A stretch of DNA of 64,000 bases, taken from the NCBI GenBank assembly GCA_030068145.1, contig JAPJBO010000010.1, positions 186,001 through 250,000 on the forward strand, in the 5' to 3' direction. Shown in pieces: positions 12,021-21,773 of the stretch. Below the pieces are notes generated by a model that worked only from the letters and a program-made list of their open reading frames with translations, did not search any database and was not told where the DNA came from. Within the stretch, counting starts at the first letter, position 1. Each line of letters starts with the position of its first letter. The translations under genes were made by a program, and so were the position numbers. The DNA comes from Diplonema papillatum (Eukaryota > Euglenozoa > Diplonemea > Diplonemida > Diplonemidae).

Positions 12021-12153
12021 ATAGAATGCAAGCAAAGCAAATGTCGCAGATTCGCGCTTTTCGGCCTCGCAAGCCCAGAACTGGGCGAGTATCAAGCACG
12101 GCAAAGAATAAAAAAGAAGAAAAAGGCAAATAAACAATTTGCTTGCATTCTAT
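12021..12153. repeat. inverted repeat with 16-bp arms
   Basis: ATAGAATGCAAGCAAA at 12021-12036 is exactly inverted at 12138-12153. It may be the ends of a very small TIR element or a structured RNA; no target duplication was found. Confidence 0.55.
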
Positions 12154-12422
12154 GACGATGTGTATCGAGCAACGTGTCTCCTTCGCAATGCCGGCCGCTC
12201 CCGGCACAAGAAGGGAACCTAAAGTGCACAACCGCAGGCGAAGAATAAACTTGTCGGTCTGGATTCACGCATCAGGTTGGTGGCACTAGCCCGGCAGCAC
12301 AGGTGCATGCGATGTTGGTCGGAATATGAGGGGCAACGAAGAGGATCGTTGAGCTCTGCTCTTTGCGCAACCAGAACCCTCTCACAGACCGAGCCGTTTG
12401 AACTGGACGGATACACAATGTA

Positions 12423-12735
12423 GTGGGGTCTGGGTTCTCCTCTTTTCGCAGGGGCACCAGTCCCAGAACCACTCACAGACGGGCTATTCAGAAAAATGTT
12501 GGGAACCATTCACGTCTGAATAGGGAGCGTCACGCAATGAGCAGGGTAGTAGGCTCAGCTCTTTTCGCCGCCTCCGGGTGGCACCAATCCCAGAACCCAC
12601 CCACAGACGGGCTATTCAGAAGAAATGTTGCCGTAAAGTATGGGAACCATTCGGGTCTGAATAGGGAGGGTCACGCAATGAGCAGGGTGGTGGGCTCAGC
12701 CCTTTTCGCCACCTCCGGATGGCACCAGTCCCAGA
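12423..12735 (-). repeat. three tandem copies of the F-box-like gene's 3' end
   Basis: A unit of roughly 130 bp (shared landmarks ACAGACGGGCTATTCAG, CACGCAATGAGCAGGGT and TTTTCGCC-CTCCGG) occurs two to three times. The copy furthest right contributes the stop codon and last residues of the gene at 12671-13420. Confidence 0.8.
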
Positions 12736-13420
12736 ATCCTCTCAACGGGCTGCCTTCGAACGCGGCGGTGAGGACGACCGCCGTCGCGTCGGCGGGGCGG
12801 AGGTTGTCGATGCAGAAGGTGAGGGCGGCGGCGCCGCCGTCGCGCTCCTCCACCGCGCAGCCGAACTTGCGCAGCATCTCGTGTACCGTCGCCGTGTAGA
12901 AGATTTTCTGCAGGAACTGCGTCGGCGCCGGCAGGCTCCGCAGCTTCACGAACCGCCGGCTCGCCAGCGTCCGGCCGCAGATCGCCACCAGCGCCACGCA
13001 CGGCTTCATCAAACCCTGCATCAGCTCAACTGCTTCGAAGACCACGTTCCGGCACGGCAAGTCGTGCGTTTCGGTCGCCTCGACAACCTCCCGCACGTGC
13101 ACGCAAGCCGAGCGGAACCTCGCCAAATCGTACACATTGAGGTACGCCGCCACCCTGTTCAACACGTCGTTGCACTCCGTCCACTCCGGTCGCTGCGTGG
13201 ACCCTTGCTGCCGCGCAGCCACGCTTCCCGCGTGCTTTGCCGCTGGCTCGCCCGCCTTGCACAGGTCGTCCGCGCTGTAGTATCTCACGTACTCCAACTC
13301 GTACGAGCTGCTCCCCACAGGGGGCACGCCGAACACCGCCAGCTTCAGCCCGCCCTCGGCTTCCGCGTTCACGAACCGGTGGACCCCTTCGGAGAGAAGC
13401 GCCAGGTGCACGTCTTGCAT
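12671..13420 (-). CDS. F-box-like protein (tentative)
   Basis: The protein is 249 aa from the ATG giving MQDVHLALLSEG; the open frame continues upstream into an A-rich leader without another ATG. Residues around 78-110 (DVLNRVAAYLNVYDLARFRS) have the Leu/Tyr pattern of an F-box: a short helix, YL-x-x-DLARF, then a Cys-His-Val-Arg turn. An F-box protein would recruit substrates to an SCF ubiquitin ligase. The remainder shows no known repeat type. The C-terminal TTLLIA tail comes from a local tandem repeat, so the original C-terminus may have been altered. The F-box call rests on one motif and could be wrong. Confidence 0.5.
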   Translation of the reverse strand: MQDVHLALLSEGVHRFVNAEAEGGLKLAVFGVPPVGSSSYELEYVRYYSADDLCKAGEPAAKHAGSVAARQQGSTQRPEWTECNDVLNRVAAYLNVYDLARFRSACVHVREVVEATETHDLPCRNVVFEAVELMQGLMKPCVALVAICGRTLASRRFVKLRSLPAPTQFLQKIFYTATVHEMLRKFGCAVEERDGGAAALTFCIDNLRPADATAVVLTAAFEGSPLRGFWDWCHPEVAKRAEPTTLLIA

Positions 13421-15359
13421 TGTCCTTTGCTTTTTCTTTTTTTCTTTTTTTGAGGAGTGTTTGGTCACTTCCTGCGGGAATATTCGCTGATTTCTACCAG
13501 TAATGGGCCAGAGCACCAAACCCTATCGGAACGCCGGGAGTGCAACCAGGCTTTGCCGCACCGCAAGACGAGGGACAACCAGGTCGAGAGTCAGCGCGCA
13601 GCAGCCATGATTGACCGGAACCTTTGCAACGGGGCGCCGCTGAGGTCCGACGTATCCTACCAGCCATGGCTCTGAAGCTGGGCGGACATCAGGCGTGGTG
13701 GCAACCTTGGACTCATCTTTGAAAAGCTAAGAGCAGGACAACTACATTGTGGACTGTTCTCAACTTGTGCATCGTTTTGATGCACATTTTCTTTCGCCAC
13801 TTGCGACCGCGGGCACGTACACACACTTGTTTGATGTGTTCGCGGCAAAAGTCAGCGCAGTGCGATGGCCACGAGACACATGCAGATGCCCTCGGACTGC
13901 AAGGCGTCCCTACCCTGTGCCCGTGTCCTTACCAGCCGCCCCGAATCTAGCCCGACCCTCCTCTGACGGTGGAGGTCCACACCCTTTGACTTGCGGCAGA
14001 CCTGGAGCGATTGGCAGAATGAAAACGAGGGAGTCGGTAACTTCGTTCGAACGATGACTTCTAAGCCGGACTGCCCATGGAAATGCGCAAGCCAAGCTCC
14101 GAAACATGAAGCAGTAGATATCTTAATTGGAAGGCTAGGGGGTTCCGCAACAGTGTGGACGAGAATCAAAGTTTGAATTGGCAGAAAGCTGTCGTAGCAT
14201 CACGCTCGTCGTCCCAAAGTGATGCATGATACGAGACTGGTTATATTTTCTTGTCCTCTTCTTTTCAGACGCTACTCCGGAAGCTCAGAAGTGCAGATGT
14301 CTTTACTCTTCTTCTTTTTCGTTCTTCTTTCGCCGCGGTGTACCGGGACGTGAACCCAGCGCCTGACTCGCGAGTCGGGCCCCGACCGTGGTGGCCATGA
14401 TCATGGTGAGCCAGGGCGCCAGATGGAAGCCAATCGTCAGACAAATGAGGCAAGCCGTGACGGTGGTCCGATTGGAGAGACCAAGCACGACCTTCATTCA
14501 GGTCACGAACCGAGCCGTGGCGTCTTCAGAAGGCGGGAGCAAAACACAGTGTTCGCCGACAAGGATCGTGAGGTTCCCCGAAAGGCTACCGCCCGCCGCG
14601 AGGAACGCAACCAAAGAATGCCAGCCGAGGCACAGCCCCACAAAGACTTTCACTCTACAGAAACGAACGACGAGGTTCGCGGAACAGGCGCGAACTTGGC
14701 CAACAAGGCACAGGAGCAACCTAAATCGGAGACACACAAAGGCTGCAACACGCAAGGTGCGGGCGAAGGTCAAAGCGTTGCGTGCATCGCCATCAACAGC
14801 CCTGTGCTTATCACTGGCAACGTTATGCGGCGGGGCCAAAGAAGCCGGTCACCCGAATACAACGACTATGATGCCCTACTCAAATCGAAGAGGCGCCGCA
14901 GTCGGCTAACGCTTGACTAGCTCAGTAGCTACCATGTATTGCTTTCTAGCGAAGTGGCTAAACAATCGAGGGACAAGCAACGCGTTTTCAGCGGTACTGC
15001 AGGACCTGGCCCCCGATCAGGTAGCTGCCGATTTCCAAAATATCAAAACGCGTATTATGATGCCTTTCGCGCTTGCACTCAACAGCACAAAGCCCGCAGA
15101 TATGGTCAAGCACAGGGCAGAGCGGATGGGGTTGTGGATACGAACTTCGGACTCAGAGGGCCAATCCTCACGTGTTCGGCGGCTCTGCAGAACCGATTTC
15201 CTAAGCATAGCTTTGGCGCAAAAAGACCTATAGGGCAACGTTGGCAAAAGCTCTGGTCACTTCGAGAAAGAGAGCCAAGGCGCGAAGATCGTTCGCGTTT
15301 CCTTGTGGGTGCATTACGTTCGTGACCGCACGTCCTCTCGTTTTCCTTGAAATGGTGCA
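13421..15359. other. no firm gene; one weak ORF
   Basis: Mostly sequence without recognisable content. The only ORF with a proper ATG and protein-like composition is 14423-14920, listed separately. A TTTTCAG that could be a 3' splice site occurs near 14990, followed by an open frame, but no matching gene model was found. Confidence 0.45.
14423..14920 (+). CDS. hypothetical protein, 165 aa, hydrophilic
   Basis: ATG start, Arg/Glu/Thr/Asn-rich and without hydrophobic segments. It ends in a basic tail (KSKRRRSRLTLD). No family recognised. A second ORF overlaps on the same strand and another on the opposite strand, so coding status is uncertain. It is included because codons are used throughout without low-complexity artefacts. 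Confidence 0.22.
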   Translation: MEANRQTNEASRDGGPIGETKHDLHSGHEPSRGVFRRREQNTVFADKDREVPRKATARREERNQRMPAEAQPHKDFHSTETNDEVRGTGANLANKAQEQPKSETHKGCNTQGAGEGQSVACIAINSPVLITGNVMRRGQRSRSPEYNDYDALLKSKRRRSRLTLD

Positions 15360-16550
15360 TCAGATTCCGACGGTCATGTACCTGAACTTTTGGATCGCCT
15401 TCTCGCGAAGGGAGCCGCCGACGTGGCCGTCGAGCGCAGAAAGGCCGCCCCACCTGTCGATGGGAGCTGCTCTTTTGAGAGGGAGGACCGGCATTGCGTC
15501 GAGCAAGGCGTACGCGTCCGTCTCGTGGAACAAGGCCAGCGCAACGTTGGCGAAGGCGACGATGGAGGCGCCGGTTTCGGAGTCCGAAAGGGAGGCGAGC
15601 CGCAAGAGGAGGTTGAAGACGTCTTCGAAGGAGGAGGGGCGCACGGTGTACGGGCAGCACGTGTTGTCGAACGCCAGCGACTTCTTCTCCGCGCCCGGTC
15701 CGACCGTCACCGGCAGCGTGCTCAGCGACGGGCCGATGCCGGAGGTCGAATTCTCTGCGAACGAGGCGACAGCGTTGTCAACTACTGTGGTCAAACACAA
15801 CGGGTGGTTCAACACCTGACACAGCCGGCCGCTTGACACACCTAACACGGCGCTCATGACGACCGCGGTTGGTTTGACGCAGCCGCGGATGCTGGTGATG
15901 ACATCCGGGAACTGGGCGGGCAAGCAACAGATGAAGACGAGGTCCGCGCCTGACACAACGCGCGCGTTGTCGAAGCAAGCGAGCACGCCGGCAGCTCCAA
16001 CCAGGCTTTCCGGCTGGCGGGTGGACACCGCGAGGGACGTCACGTGGAACAGCTTCGAAGCAATCAGCGCCTTCAGTATCGACGAGCCGACGACGCCGCA
16101 ACCAACGATGGACACCTTAAGCTGCAGGGACGAAGCGCCGGCCGAAGAAGGCCACGCGCCGGATCGCAGGGAGTCGATGCACCGCCGCAGCTTTGCGGCC
16201 GAGACGCCCTGCCCCGTCGTCCGAGTCCCCGCGTTGATCGTCGAGGACAGCGACTTTACCGTCGATCCCGCCTCGTGACCGAAGCCGGCGGGCGCGGCGG
16301 CGCCGCTGGGCGCCACCTTCACCTGCCACGAGCCGTGCTGCACGTCCCGCAGCATCTTCGCGACGTAGACGCACTGCCTCGTGATCGCCTTCACCAGCAG
16401 CGGCTTCGCCGCCACACACTGCAGCAAGCCCTCGTCCAAGCAGCTCGACAGCCCGCACTGCTTCAGCAGCTCGAAGCACACCGCCGCGTCGAAGCGCTGC
16501 TCCGCAGCCTTCCCATCCTCTGCTTGTAGCAGACTCCGTATCCGACTCAT
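15360..16550 (-). CDS. NADP-dependent oxidoreductase, ProC/NOXRED1-like
   Basis: The protein is 396 aa and intronless, beginning MSRIRSLLQAEDGK. A Rossmann nucleotide-binding motif sits at residues 145-160 (KVSIVGCGVVGSSILKALI; glycines at 150, 152 and 155). It is followed by STRQPESL, where NADP-type pyrroline-5-carboxylate reductase relatives place their second strand, and by DLVFICCLPAQFPDVI, the usual third-strand segment. The roughly 140-residue N-terminal extension before the fold and the family pattern resemble NOXRED1 more than bacterial ProC, which is shorter. The C-terminal half is helical, as for a dimerisation domain. The substrate is unknown. It stands alone, with about 1.2 kb of empty sequence upstream. 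Confidence 0.75.
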   Translation of the reverse strand: MSRIRSLLQAEDGKAAEQRFDAAVCFELLKQCGLSSCLDEGLLQCVAAKPLLVKAITRQCVYVAKMLRDVQHGSWQVKVAPSGAAAPAGFGHEAGSTVKSLSSTINAGTRTTGQGVSAAKLRRCIDSLRSGAWPSSAGASSLQLKVSIVGCGVVGSSILKALIASKLFHVTSLAVSTRQPESLVGAAGVLACFDNARVVSGADLVFICCLPAQFPDVITSIRGCVKPTAVVMSAVLGVSSGRLCQVLNHPLCLTTVVDNAVASFAENSTSGIGPSLSTLPVTVGPGAEKKSLAFDNTCCPYTVRPSSFEDVFNLLLRLASLSDSETGASIVAFANVALALFHETDAYALLDAMPVLPLKRAAPIDRWGGLSALDGHVGGSLREKAIQKFRYMTVGI

Positions 16551-17795
16551 GCCCGCCCCCTCCTCCCCCCCTGCGCTTGCAACCTACTTCACACACGTGC
16601 ATCAATGCATTCGCCTGCCACTTGACGCATTCTCTTGCCGACCGCGGCTACAGGTACGGTAAAAAGCACTGGACCTACCCTGGACCCAGGCAATCGAGCG
16701 CGTGGGTTTACAGCGCTGCCGCTCTCATCCTGCACAAGCACGTGGAGCACTCGGACTCATGTGCGTTTAACGGTTTCTTCGCAAGCGTGCGTACAAGTCG
16801 ATCTTTGAGTGCGTGAGCCCCTCCGAAGAAAGGTCCATCACACTAGTTCCAAGCTACTTAGCCCGGGTCGCAAGCGTGCAAATCTGCAGCCGAATGAACG
16901 GAGAACAATCCGGGGGGGGAGGGAGCTAACAGAGCGTTTTCTTTTGAGCGAATCAGGCCAAAGGAAGAACAAAAGAAAGTGCGTCACCTTTTTCGGCTCT
17001 TCGCTCGCGCTGCCTGTGGCGAGCTGAAGAAAGCTCCCTGCACCGATCAAGCGTACCCATGAAGCTTGGAGTAGTTGAGTCCAAGGACAGACCGATGCTC
17101 TGCATTACGTAGTGATAGCGCGAGCAGATGGGAAAGGTTTCAAAAAAAATTGGGAAGAAAAGGACAAACAGAAACGAAGCAAGCAAAGAAAATGAAGAAG
17201 AGGAAGAAAAAAAAGAGGAATAGAAAGAGACGTCGGATGTAGGAAAGAGGGACCGGCGACGTTCCTGCAACGGCCGTTCGTCGAAGCAAAGATTCGGTGC
17301 GAAGTCATGAATTCAACGCATCCCCTGCTTGACGCCACATCGCGCCCCACTCGCAGGACAGTGCCCACCTCAAAGCGAACTCGCATGCAGCACGGCAATG
17401 CTGTCCTACCCTGATGCGAAAGTGCCAGCAATAAGAGTTTCCCTCTGCTTCAGCAGAGCCAAAAATCAAATCGCAGTTCGAGAGGTGCATTCACATCCCG
17501 CGCCCACCAAGCCCCGCCCAGGTCTTCCGTTTCGGCACCAAGCGACGGTTGATGCGCACGGTGAGTGCTGGTGTCTGACAATCACACTAATGCAACAAAT
17601 TTACACTACTGGTGTCACTTGATGACGGTACTGCTGCACACATCTGACGACGGCCGCCGTCGGCCGAAAGGCTGCTTCGCAAAAACAAGGAGACCGAGAG
17701 AAGGAGTGGACTGCCTGTCGAGAGAGAGCCCTCCGAACAGCAGCAGCGGCAGCAGGGTTAAGAAAAAAGGGGGAGAGAAACTTCAAAAGGGTTGC
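16551..17795. other. no gene recognised
   Basis: 5' flank of the NOXRED1-like gene and 3' flank of the small membrane-protein gene. Contains a purine-rich A/G tract at about 17135-17235. No recognisable ORF. Confidence 0.55.
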
Positions 17796-18020
17796 TCATT
17801 CGTCCTTCTTGAAGGAGCGGCCGATGGCGTCCGGGGTCTGGATGGACAGGATGCTCGAGATGCCCATGAAAAGGCAGGCCACCAGGAACAACCCGATGAA
17901 GATGCCGGTGAAGGCACCGCTTCCGAGCCTCGGCAATTCATTCGTCTCGTGGGGCGTGTTCGCTGCCGCCGCCACGCAGAAAAGGGCCAGCAGAGCTGCG
18001 GAACGGGCGATTTGTGTCAT
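17796..18020 (-). CDS. small type I membrane protein with signal peptide and KKXX tail (VOA1/Ac45-tail-like?)
   Basis: The protein is 74 aa. The start is the ATG of MTQIARSAALLAL; the open frame extends 24 codons upstream without another ATG at its head. Residues 1-20 form a classic signal peptide ending VAAA. A short luminal segment follows (NTPHETNELPRLGSG), then one membrane span (about 36-58) and a cytoplasmic tail ending KKDE, a dilysine ER-retrieval motif. The span followed by SSILSIQTPD is reminiscent of the C-terminal membrane domain of V-ATPase accessory subunits (VOA1/Ac45), but that is from memory. It probably resides in the ER or early secretory pathway. An R1 repeat lies 106 bp upstream of the start. 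Confidence 0.6.
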   Translation of the reverse strand: MTQIARSAALLALFCVAAAANTPHETNELPRLGSGAFTGIFIGLFLVACLFMGISSILSIQTPDAIGRSFKKDE

Positions 18021-18125
18021 CGGTGACGGGACTTTCTTTGGTGATGGTTGCGGGTAGGAGACGCGTTTCCTGTTTCTTTTCAGCAACCTCAACTTGCCGC
18101 TCTTGCTTTTCGCCTGTTTGTTGGT

Positions 18126-18257
18126 TCTTAGAGATAAAGATCACTTGAAATTCTGGGGTTCTAGGGTTTCCGTGTTACCGTTCATGAAGGGCTATATGGT
18201 TACGGGTTGTATATTTGGCGCATGCTTTCGTTATGGGTTATGGCTATTCATGTCCGG
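18126..18257 (+). repeat. dispersed repeat R1 upstream of the small membrane-protein gene
   Basis: Nearly full copy (GAAATTCTGGGGTTCTAGGG, then GGCTATATGGTTACGGGTTG, then TTATGGGTTATGGCTA) lacking a short central segment. It lies antisense to the gene, with its start end nearest the ATG at 18020. Confidence 0.85.
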
Positions 18258-19014
18258 GACTGTTTGTGACCGACAGCGTGGCTGTAGTGCAGAGAGTGTC
18301 TGTTCGAACTTTTCGGCGCCAACTCCTTCGGCAGAGCTCGTTTTATTGCCGGACGGCCTGCGATGTGATTGCCTGAAGGTAAGCATCGGGCATCCGCGCA
18401 ATGTAAAAGGCCACCTTCTAAAGAGCCTGCGCATCGGGGGTGAAAAAGGCCCGCATATGCGACAGGGCCTTTGCCTGGCTCGCTTTTCCCCGCCGAAAGC
18501 GTAACAAACCTGCTGAATCGAAGAGAAGTGTAGCAGAAAACATTCAGCAAAAGGTGGGGCAATTCGCCTAGCTAGGTTTCGGGAGATGCTGTTTGAATAG
18601 ACAGGGGGGCTCAACGCCGATGGCAGGCCTCCGACGGGTTGACATGCGGAGCGGTAGAAATACTGCGAGTCCTCTAGACCCGGTGGCGAACGACCAGGAA
18701 CGTTGTTCCTGGTGCTTGTCGTGAGCAGTGATGTTTTGATACGTGACACGCATGACCCATCACAAGTTTCCAGTGCGTGAGTCGTCGAAACCGGCGGTAG
18801 CTTTGCATCAGAAGTGCCCCGTGCGGTGATGAGGCGGCGGCAGCGCAACGATGTGCCGCATGTCAGCCGCTGCTAATGTGGCTCGTTTGCACGATGACAT
18901 CTGAGACCAACTGTACAATCTGAACAACGTGCACCGGTTTTGTGCTTTCACACGCCGCTGTTACTGCCACCCGATTGCACTATGGCGTTTGTCACCAATA
19001 GCACAACAGCTGAA
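18258..19014. other. no gene recognised
   Basis: A 205-aa minus-strand ORF covers part of this stretch but overlaps R1 and has no recognisable motif. A small hairpin (ACCAGGAACGTTGTTCCTGGT core split over about 18692-18713) is present. Confidence 0.5.
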
Positions 19015-20166
19015 CTACGTGCTCCGGTAACGTGCCCTCAGGGACTTCAGGTACGCGTGCGTCACAGACGCGGCTCCCATTTCGACGTGCGGTACGGGGG
19101 TCGCAGGGTCTTCAATGCGCGCTGTGAAGTCGACAAGTTTGACGATGCAACACACGCGCAACGTGACCGGATCAGCCAGCGTAACAGTACCAACGCTGGG
19201 GTACTGCAACACGCCCGCCGCCGCAGAAAACCCAACTGCTCTCGCTTGGTCGGCTATGAAAAGCAGGAGGGCGATGAGCCGCAAGAACTGAATGCCCCGC
19301 TCGACGTAGGAATCGACCGTCGTCAGCGGCTTGTGCGGCTCGTTTGCCTGGATAGCATCTGCGACGCAACCTACGAGGTGGCCGGTGACCCACTGTTTTG
19401 GAAGCTGGCCGCAGGTGAGGTGCACTTGGTGACCTGATCGGACCGAAGTCCCAGGTTCAGCTTCAGCTGAGAGCACGCAGTACCGGGGAGTCCAAGGAAC
19501 CAGACCAACTGACAGAGACGAAGGCGTTATTGAGAAGATGGGCAGCCCCATGTTGGGCACCGTGCGGTTTAAGGAATTCCACAGGAGGGCGGCTGCCTGG
19601 CAGAAGCTTTGCTCCCGTGCAGACGGCGCTGAGGAGAGCAGGTCCGACAGGTGCGTGGCCGACGAGTCGGCGAACATGCGGCGCTCCAGCAAGTTGCCCT
19701 CGTGCTGCTGGGCCAGGATCGAGCTCACCGTGGCGTCGCTGTTGACCCGCGCCTTGGATATCGCCTGCGCCGCCCTCTCCAGAGCGACGGCCGCTTTTTG
19801 CAAGGCGCGCACGCGGGGAGCCACCGCAGCGCGGCTACCTTCCTCGGCGGGCTTCACCGGGTGCAGGGACAGCGCCCCCTTGCCACACGCTTCGCTGAGC
19901 GCCGCAGCGCAGCAAGCGGCGACCCCGGCCGCCGTCGCGGTCTCCCGCAGTCCGGACGGTTCCTGCTTCAGCTGGACGCTTTGCGCGAAGTCGTCGACTT
20001 TCACGCCGCTCCAATCGCCCTCGTCGAGCACGGCCCACGCCTCCTTCAACCCCCAGATGGCTCTCCGGTCGTCTTCGCCTGTCCCTAAAAGTCTCACCTT
20101 CTGCTTCGCGCGCCCGTACTTCTCTTCCTCTTCTCCATCTTCGTGCTTCACCTTCGTTGGAGCCAT
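19015..20166 (-). CDS. hypothetical protein, 383 aa
   Basis: Begins MAPTKVKHEDGEEEEKYG at an ATG, with an acidic N-terminus. The middle is Ala-rich and helical (about residues 75-145), and a hydrophobic stretch near residue 300 (QFLRLIALLLFIADQ) could be a buried helix or a membrane span. No family recognised. High G/C at third codon positions in the first two-thirds resembles the neighbouring genes. The last third is less biased and might contain an unspliced intron. R1 lies 45 bp upstream of the start codon. Confidence 0.55.
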   Translation of the reverse strand: MAPTKVKHEDGEEEEKYGRAKQKVRLLGTGEDDRRAIWGLKEAWAVLDEGDWSGVKVDDFAQSVQLKQEPSGLRETATAAGVAACCAAALSEACGKGALSLHPVKPAEEGSRAAVAPRVRALQKAAVALERAAQAISKARVNSDATVSSILAQQHEGNLLERRMFADSSATHLSDLLSSAPSAREQSFCQAAALLWNSLNRTVPNMGLPIFSITPSSLSVGLVPWTPRYCVLSAEAEPGTSVRSGHQVHLTCGQLPKQWVTGHLVGCVADAIQANEPHKPLTTVDSYVERGIQFLRLIALLLFIADQARAVGFSAAAGVLQYPSVGTVTLADPVTLRVCCIVKLVDFTARIEDPATPVPHVEMGAASVTHAYLKSLRARYRST

Positions 20167-20210
20167 TCGCCGTTCGCCCCGCCTCCCCCCACGACTGATT
20201 TGATACGTGT

Positions 20211-20360
20211 TTTTTTTTAGAGTTTAAGTTCGCTTGAAATTCCAGGGTTTTAGGGTCTCCGTGTGATCGTTCATGAACGGGTTCTCTTAGAGCAAGAAAG
20301 GGCTATATGGTTTCGGGTTGTATATTTGGTGCACGCTTTCGTTGTGGGTTATGGCTAGTT
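20211..20360 (+). repeat. dispersed repeat R1, full-length
   Basis: About 150 bp from TTTTTTTTAGAGTTTAAG to TTATGGCTAGTTTT. It lies antisense and immediately upstream of the 383-aa gene, and ends 5 bp before the target duplication of the 5.9 kb element. Confidence 0.9.
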
Positions 20361-20364
20361 TTTA

Positions 20365-20374
20365 TGCAAGGCTC
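20365..20374 (+). repeat. target-site duplication, left
   Basis: TGCAAGGCTC, identical to 26311-26320. Confidence 0.8.
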
Positions 20375-20969
20375 CAGGGGTTATTCCAATCCCCGAAATT
20401 CGTGATAATCACGGTTTAAAAATCTGTAGTGTAATGTAACATGGCCGGCAAGATTTTTTTTCCACGTTGCGCGAGCTTTTTTGAATGGCCTGTGATCCTG
20501 GTATGCGACCTTCGTGGGCGTGTTGCTGCTTCGCCATCTTGCTGTACCCCACCTGTGGGTCCTGCGGTCCTGCAGCCTCCGTTTCTCTGGCCTGGCAAGC
20601 ACAAGAAGTTTTCCCCAGAAAACTCCTGTGGCTAAAAACCCTTTTTTAACCGGCCTGTTTTGAGAGGATTTTTTTTTTTTTTTGGGGACGCCGGTCCGCG
20701 TCGCCGGATTATTACCCGGGGGGGGGGGGACCCACCCACCCCCAAATCTCCCGAGCCCGTGGGAATTTTTTTTTTTTTGAGTTTCCAATTTCACCACCTG
20801 CCTTCTTGGCTTCCGACACCGCCATACACAGCTGAAATGTACGGGTTCGGTTTGTTCTGGAAAGTCGAAATAAGGGGGGGTTCGGGGGGCTTTGCCCCCC
20901 GGCCGAACGGTACGGCTCTATCAGGTCCAAGTTGCACTGCCCCTCCCCAAAAACATCAACGTAATGGCC

Positions 20970-21540
20970 CAAACTTGGGCCATTACATCAATGTAACGGG
21001 CAGAATTTGACCGAAAACCACTGTTACATCGATGTAATGGGCCAAATTTGACGGAAAACCACTGTTACATCAATGTAATGGCCCAAATTTGACGGAAAAC
21101 CACTGTTACATCAATGTAATGGGCAGAATCTGACGGAAAACCACTGTTACATCAATGTAATGACCCAAATTTGACCGAAAACCACTGTTACATCGATGTA
21201 ATGGGCAGAATCTGACGGAAAACCACTGTTACATCAATGTAATGGGCCAAATTTGACCGAAAACCACTGTTACATCAATGTAATGGCCCAAATCTGACGG
21301 AAAACCACTGTTACATCAATGTAATGGGCCAAATTTGACCGAAAACCACTGTTACATCAATGTAATGACCCAAATCTGACGGAAAATCACTGTTACATCA
21401 ATGTAATGGGCCAAATTTGATGGAAAACCACTGTTACATCAATGTAATGGCCCAAATTTGACCGAAAACCACTGTTACATCAATGTAATGGGCCAAATTT
21501 GACCGAAAACCACTGTTGCAACTTGCATCAATGTAGTGGG
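20970..21540 (+). repeat. 41-bp minisatellite, left arm (about 14 units)
   Basis: The unit core is TGTTACATCAATGTAATGGG, then CCAAATTTGACCGAAAACCA. Variants alternate ATCAATG/ATCGATG and GGGCC/GGGCA/GGCCC. Each unit holds a near-palindrome around ACATCGATGT. A 12-bp palindrome (GTAATGGCCCAA and its complement) starts the array near 20960. Confidence 0.95.
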
Positions 21541-21603
21541 CCAAATCGGCTAAAATGACCAAAATCCGGATTTTTCGAAAAGTGGCACGAAAACCGAAAA
21601 AAG

Positions 21604-21680
21604 TCTACTTGCGGGGTTCGAACCCGGGTCGTCAGAGCTTGGTACCCAGGGTACTACTGCATCAACCACAGGAGCTCTGG
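21604..21680 (-). other. tRNA-like sequence (promoter boxes A and B)
   Basis: On the minus strand, a box-A-like TGGTTGATGCAGTAG is followed at tRNA spacing by a box-B match GGTTCGAACCC. The acceptor stem does not close, so this is a tRNA relic or SINE head, not a working tRNA. It lies directly beyond the 3' tail of the LINE copy. Confidence 0.4.
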
Positions 21681-21689
21681 CAAAAAATT

Positions 21690-21773
21690 CAAGAGAGAGA
21701 GAGAGAGACGAGTTAGAGTGCAGGGACCATCTCTCCGAGGAGTATCCGGTCGCCCCACTACTATCCCGTACTA
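21690..21773 (-). repeat. LINE 3' untranslated tail with CT-rich end
   Basis: Minus-strand sequence ending in a (TC)n tract and containing GAGATGGTCCCTGCACTCTA. The same tail occurs at 48925-49040, defining the family's 3' end. Confidence 0.75.

Larger units (their letters stand above)
10850..12422. other. no gene recognised; small inverted repeats and an R1 fragment
   Basis: No convincing ORF. The stretch holds an R1 fragment (about 11308-11362), a 10-bp perfect hairpin (11793-11821), and a 16-bp inverted repeat with arms 12021-12036 and 12138-12153. Confidence 0.55.

Noticed and set aside
18231..18848. 205-aa minus-strand ORF
   Set aside because: It runs into the R1 repeat, has no motif, and its cysteine- and arginine-rich composition looks like chance.
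20660..20800. Sequencing or assembly gap marked by G and T homopolymers
   Set aside because: Similar homopolymer/G-run blocks occur at the mirrored position near 26195 and form part of the inverted structure, so they are probably real, although run lengths may be imprecise.
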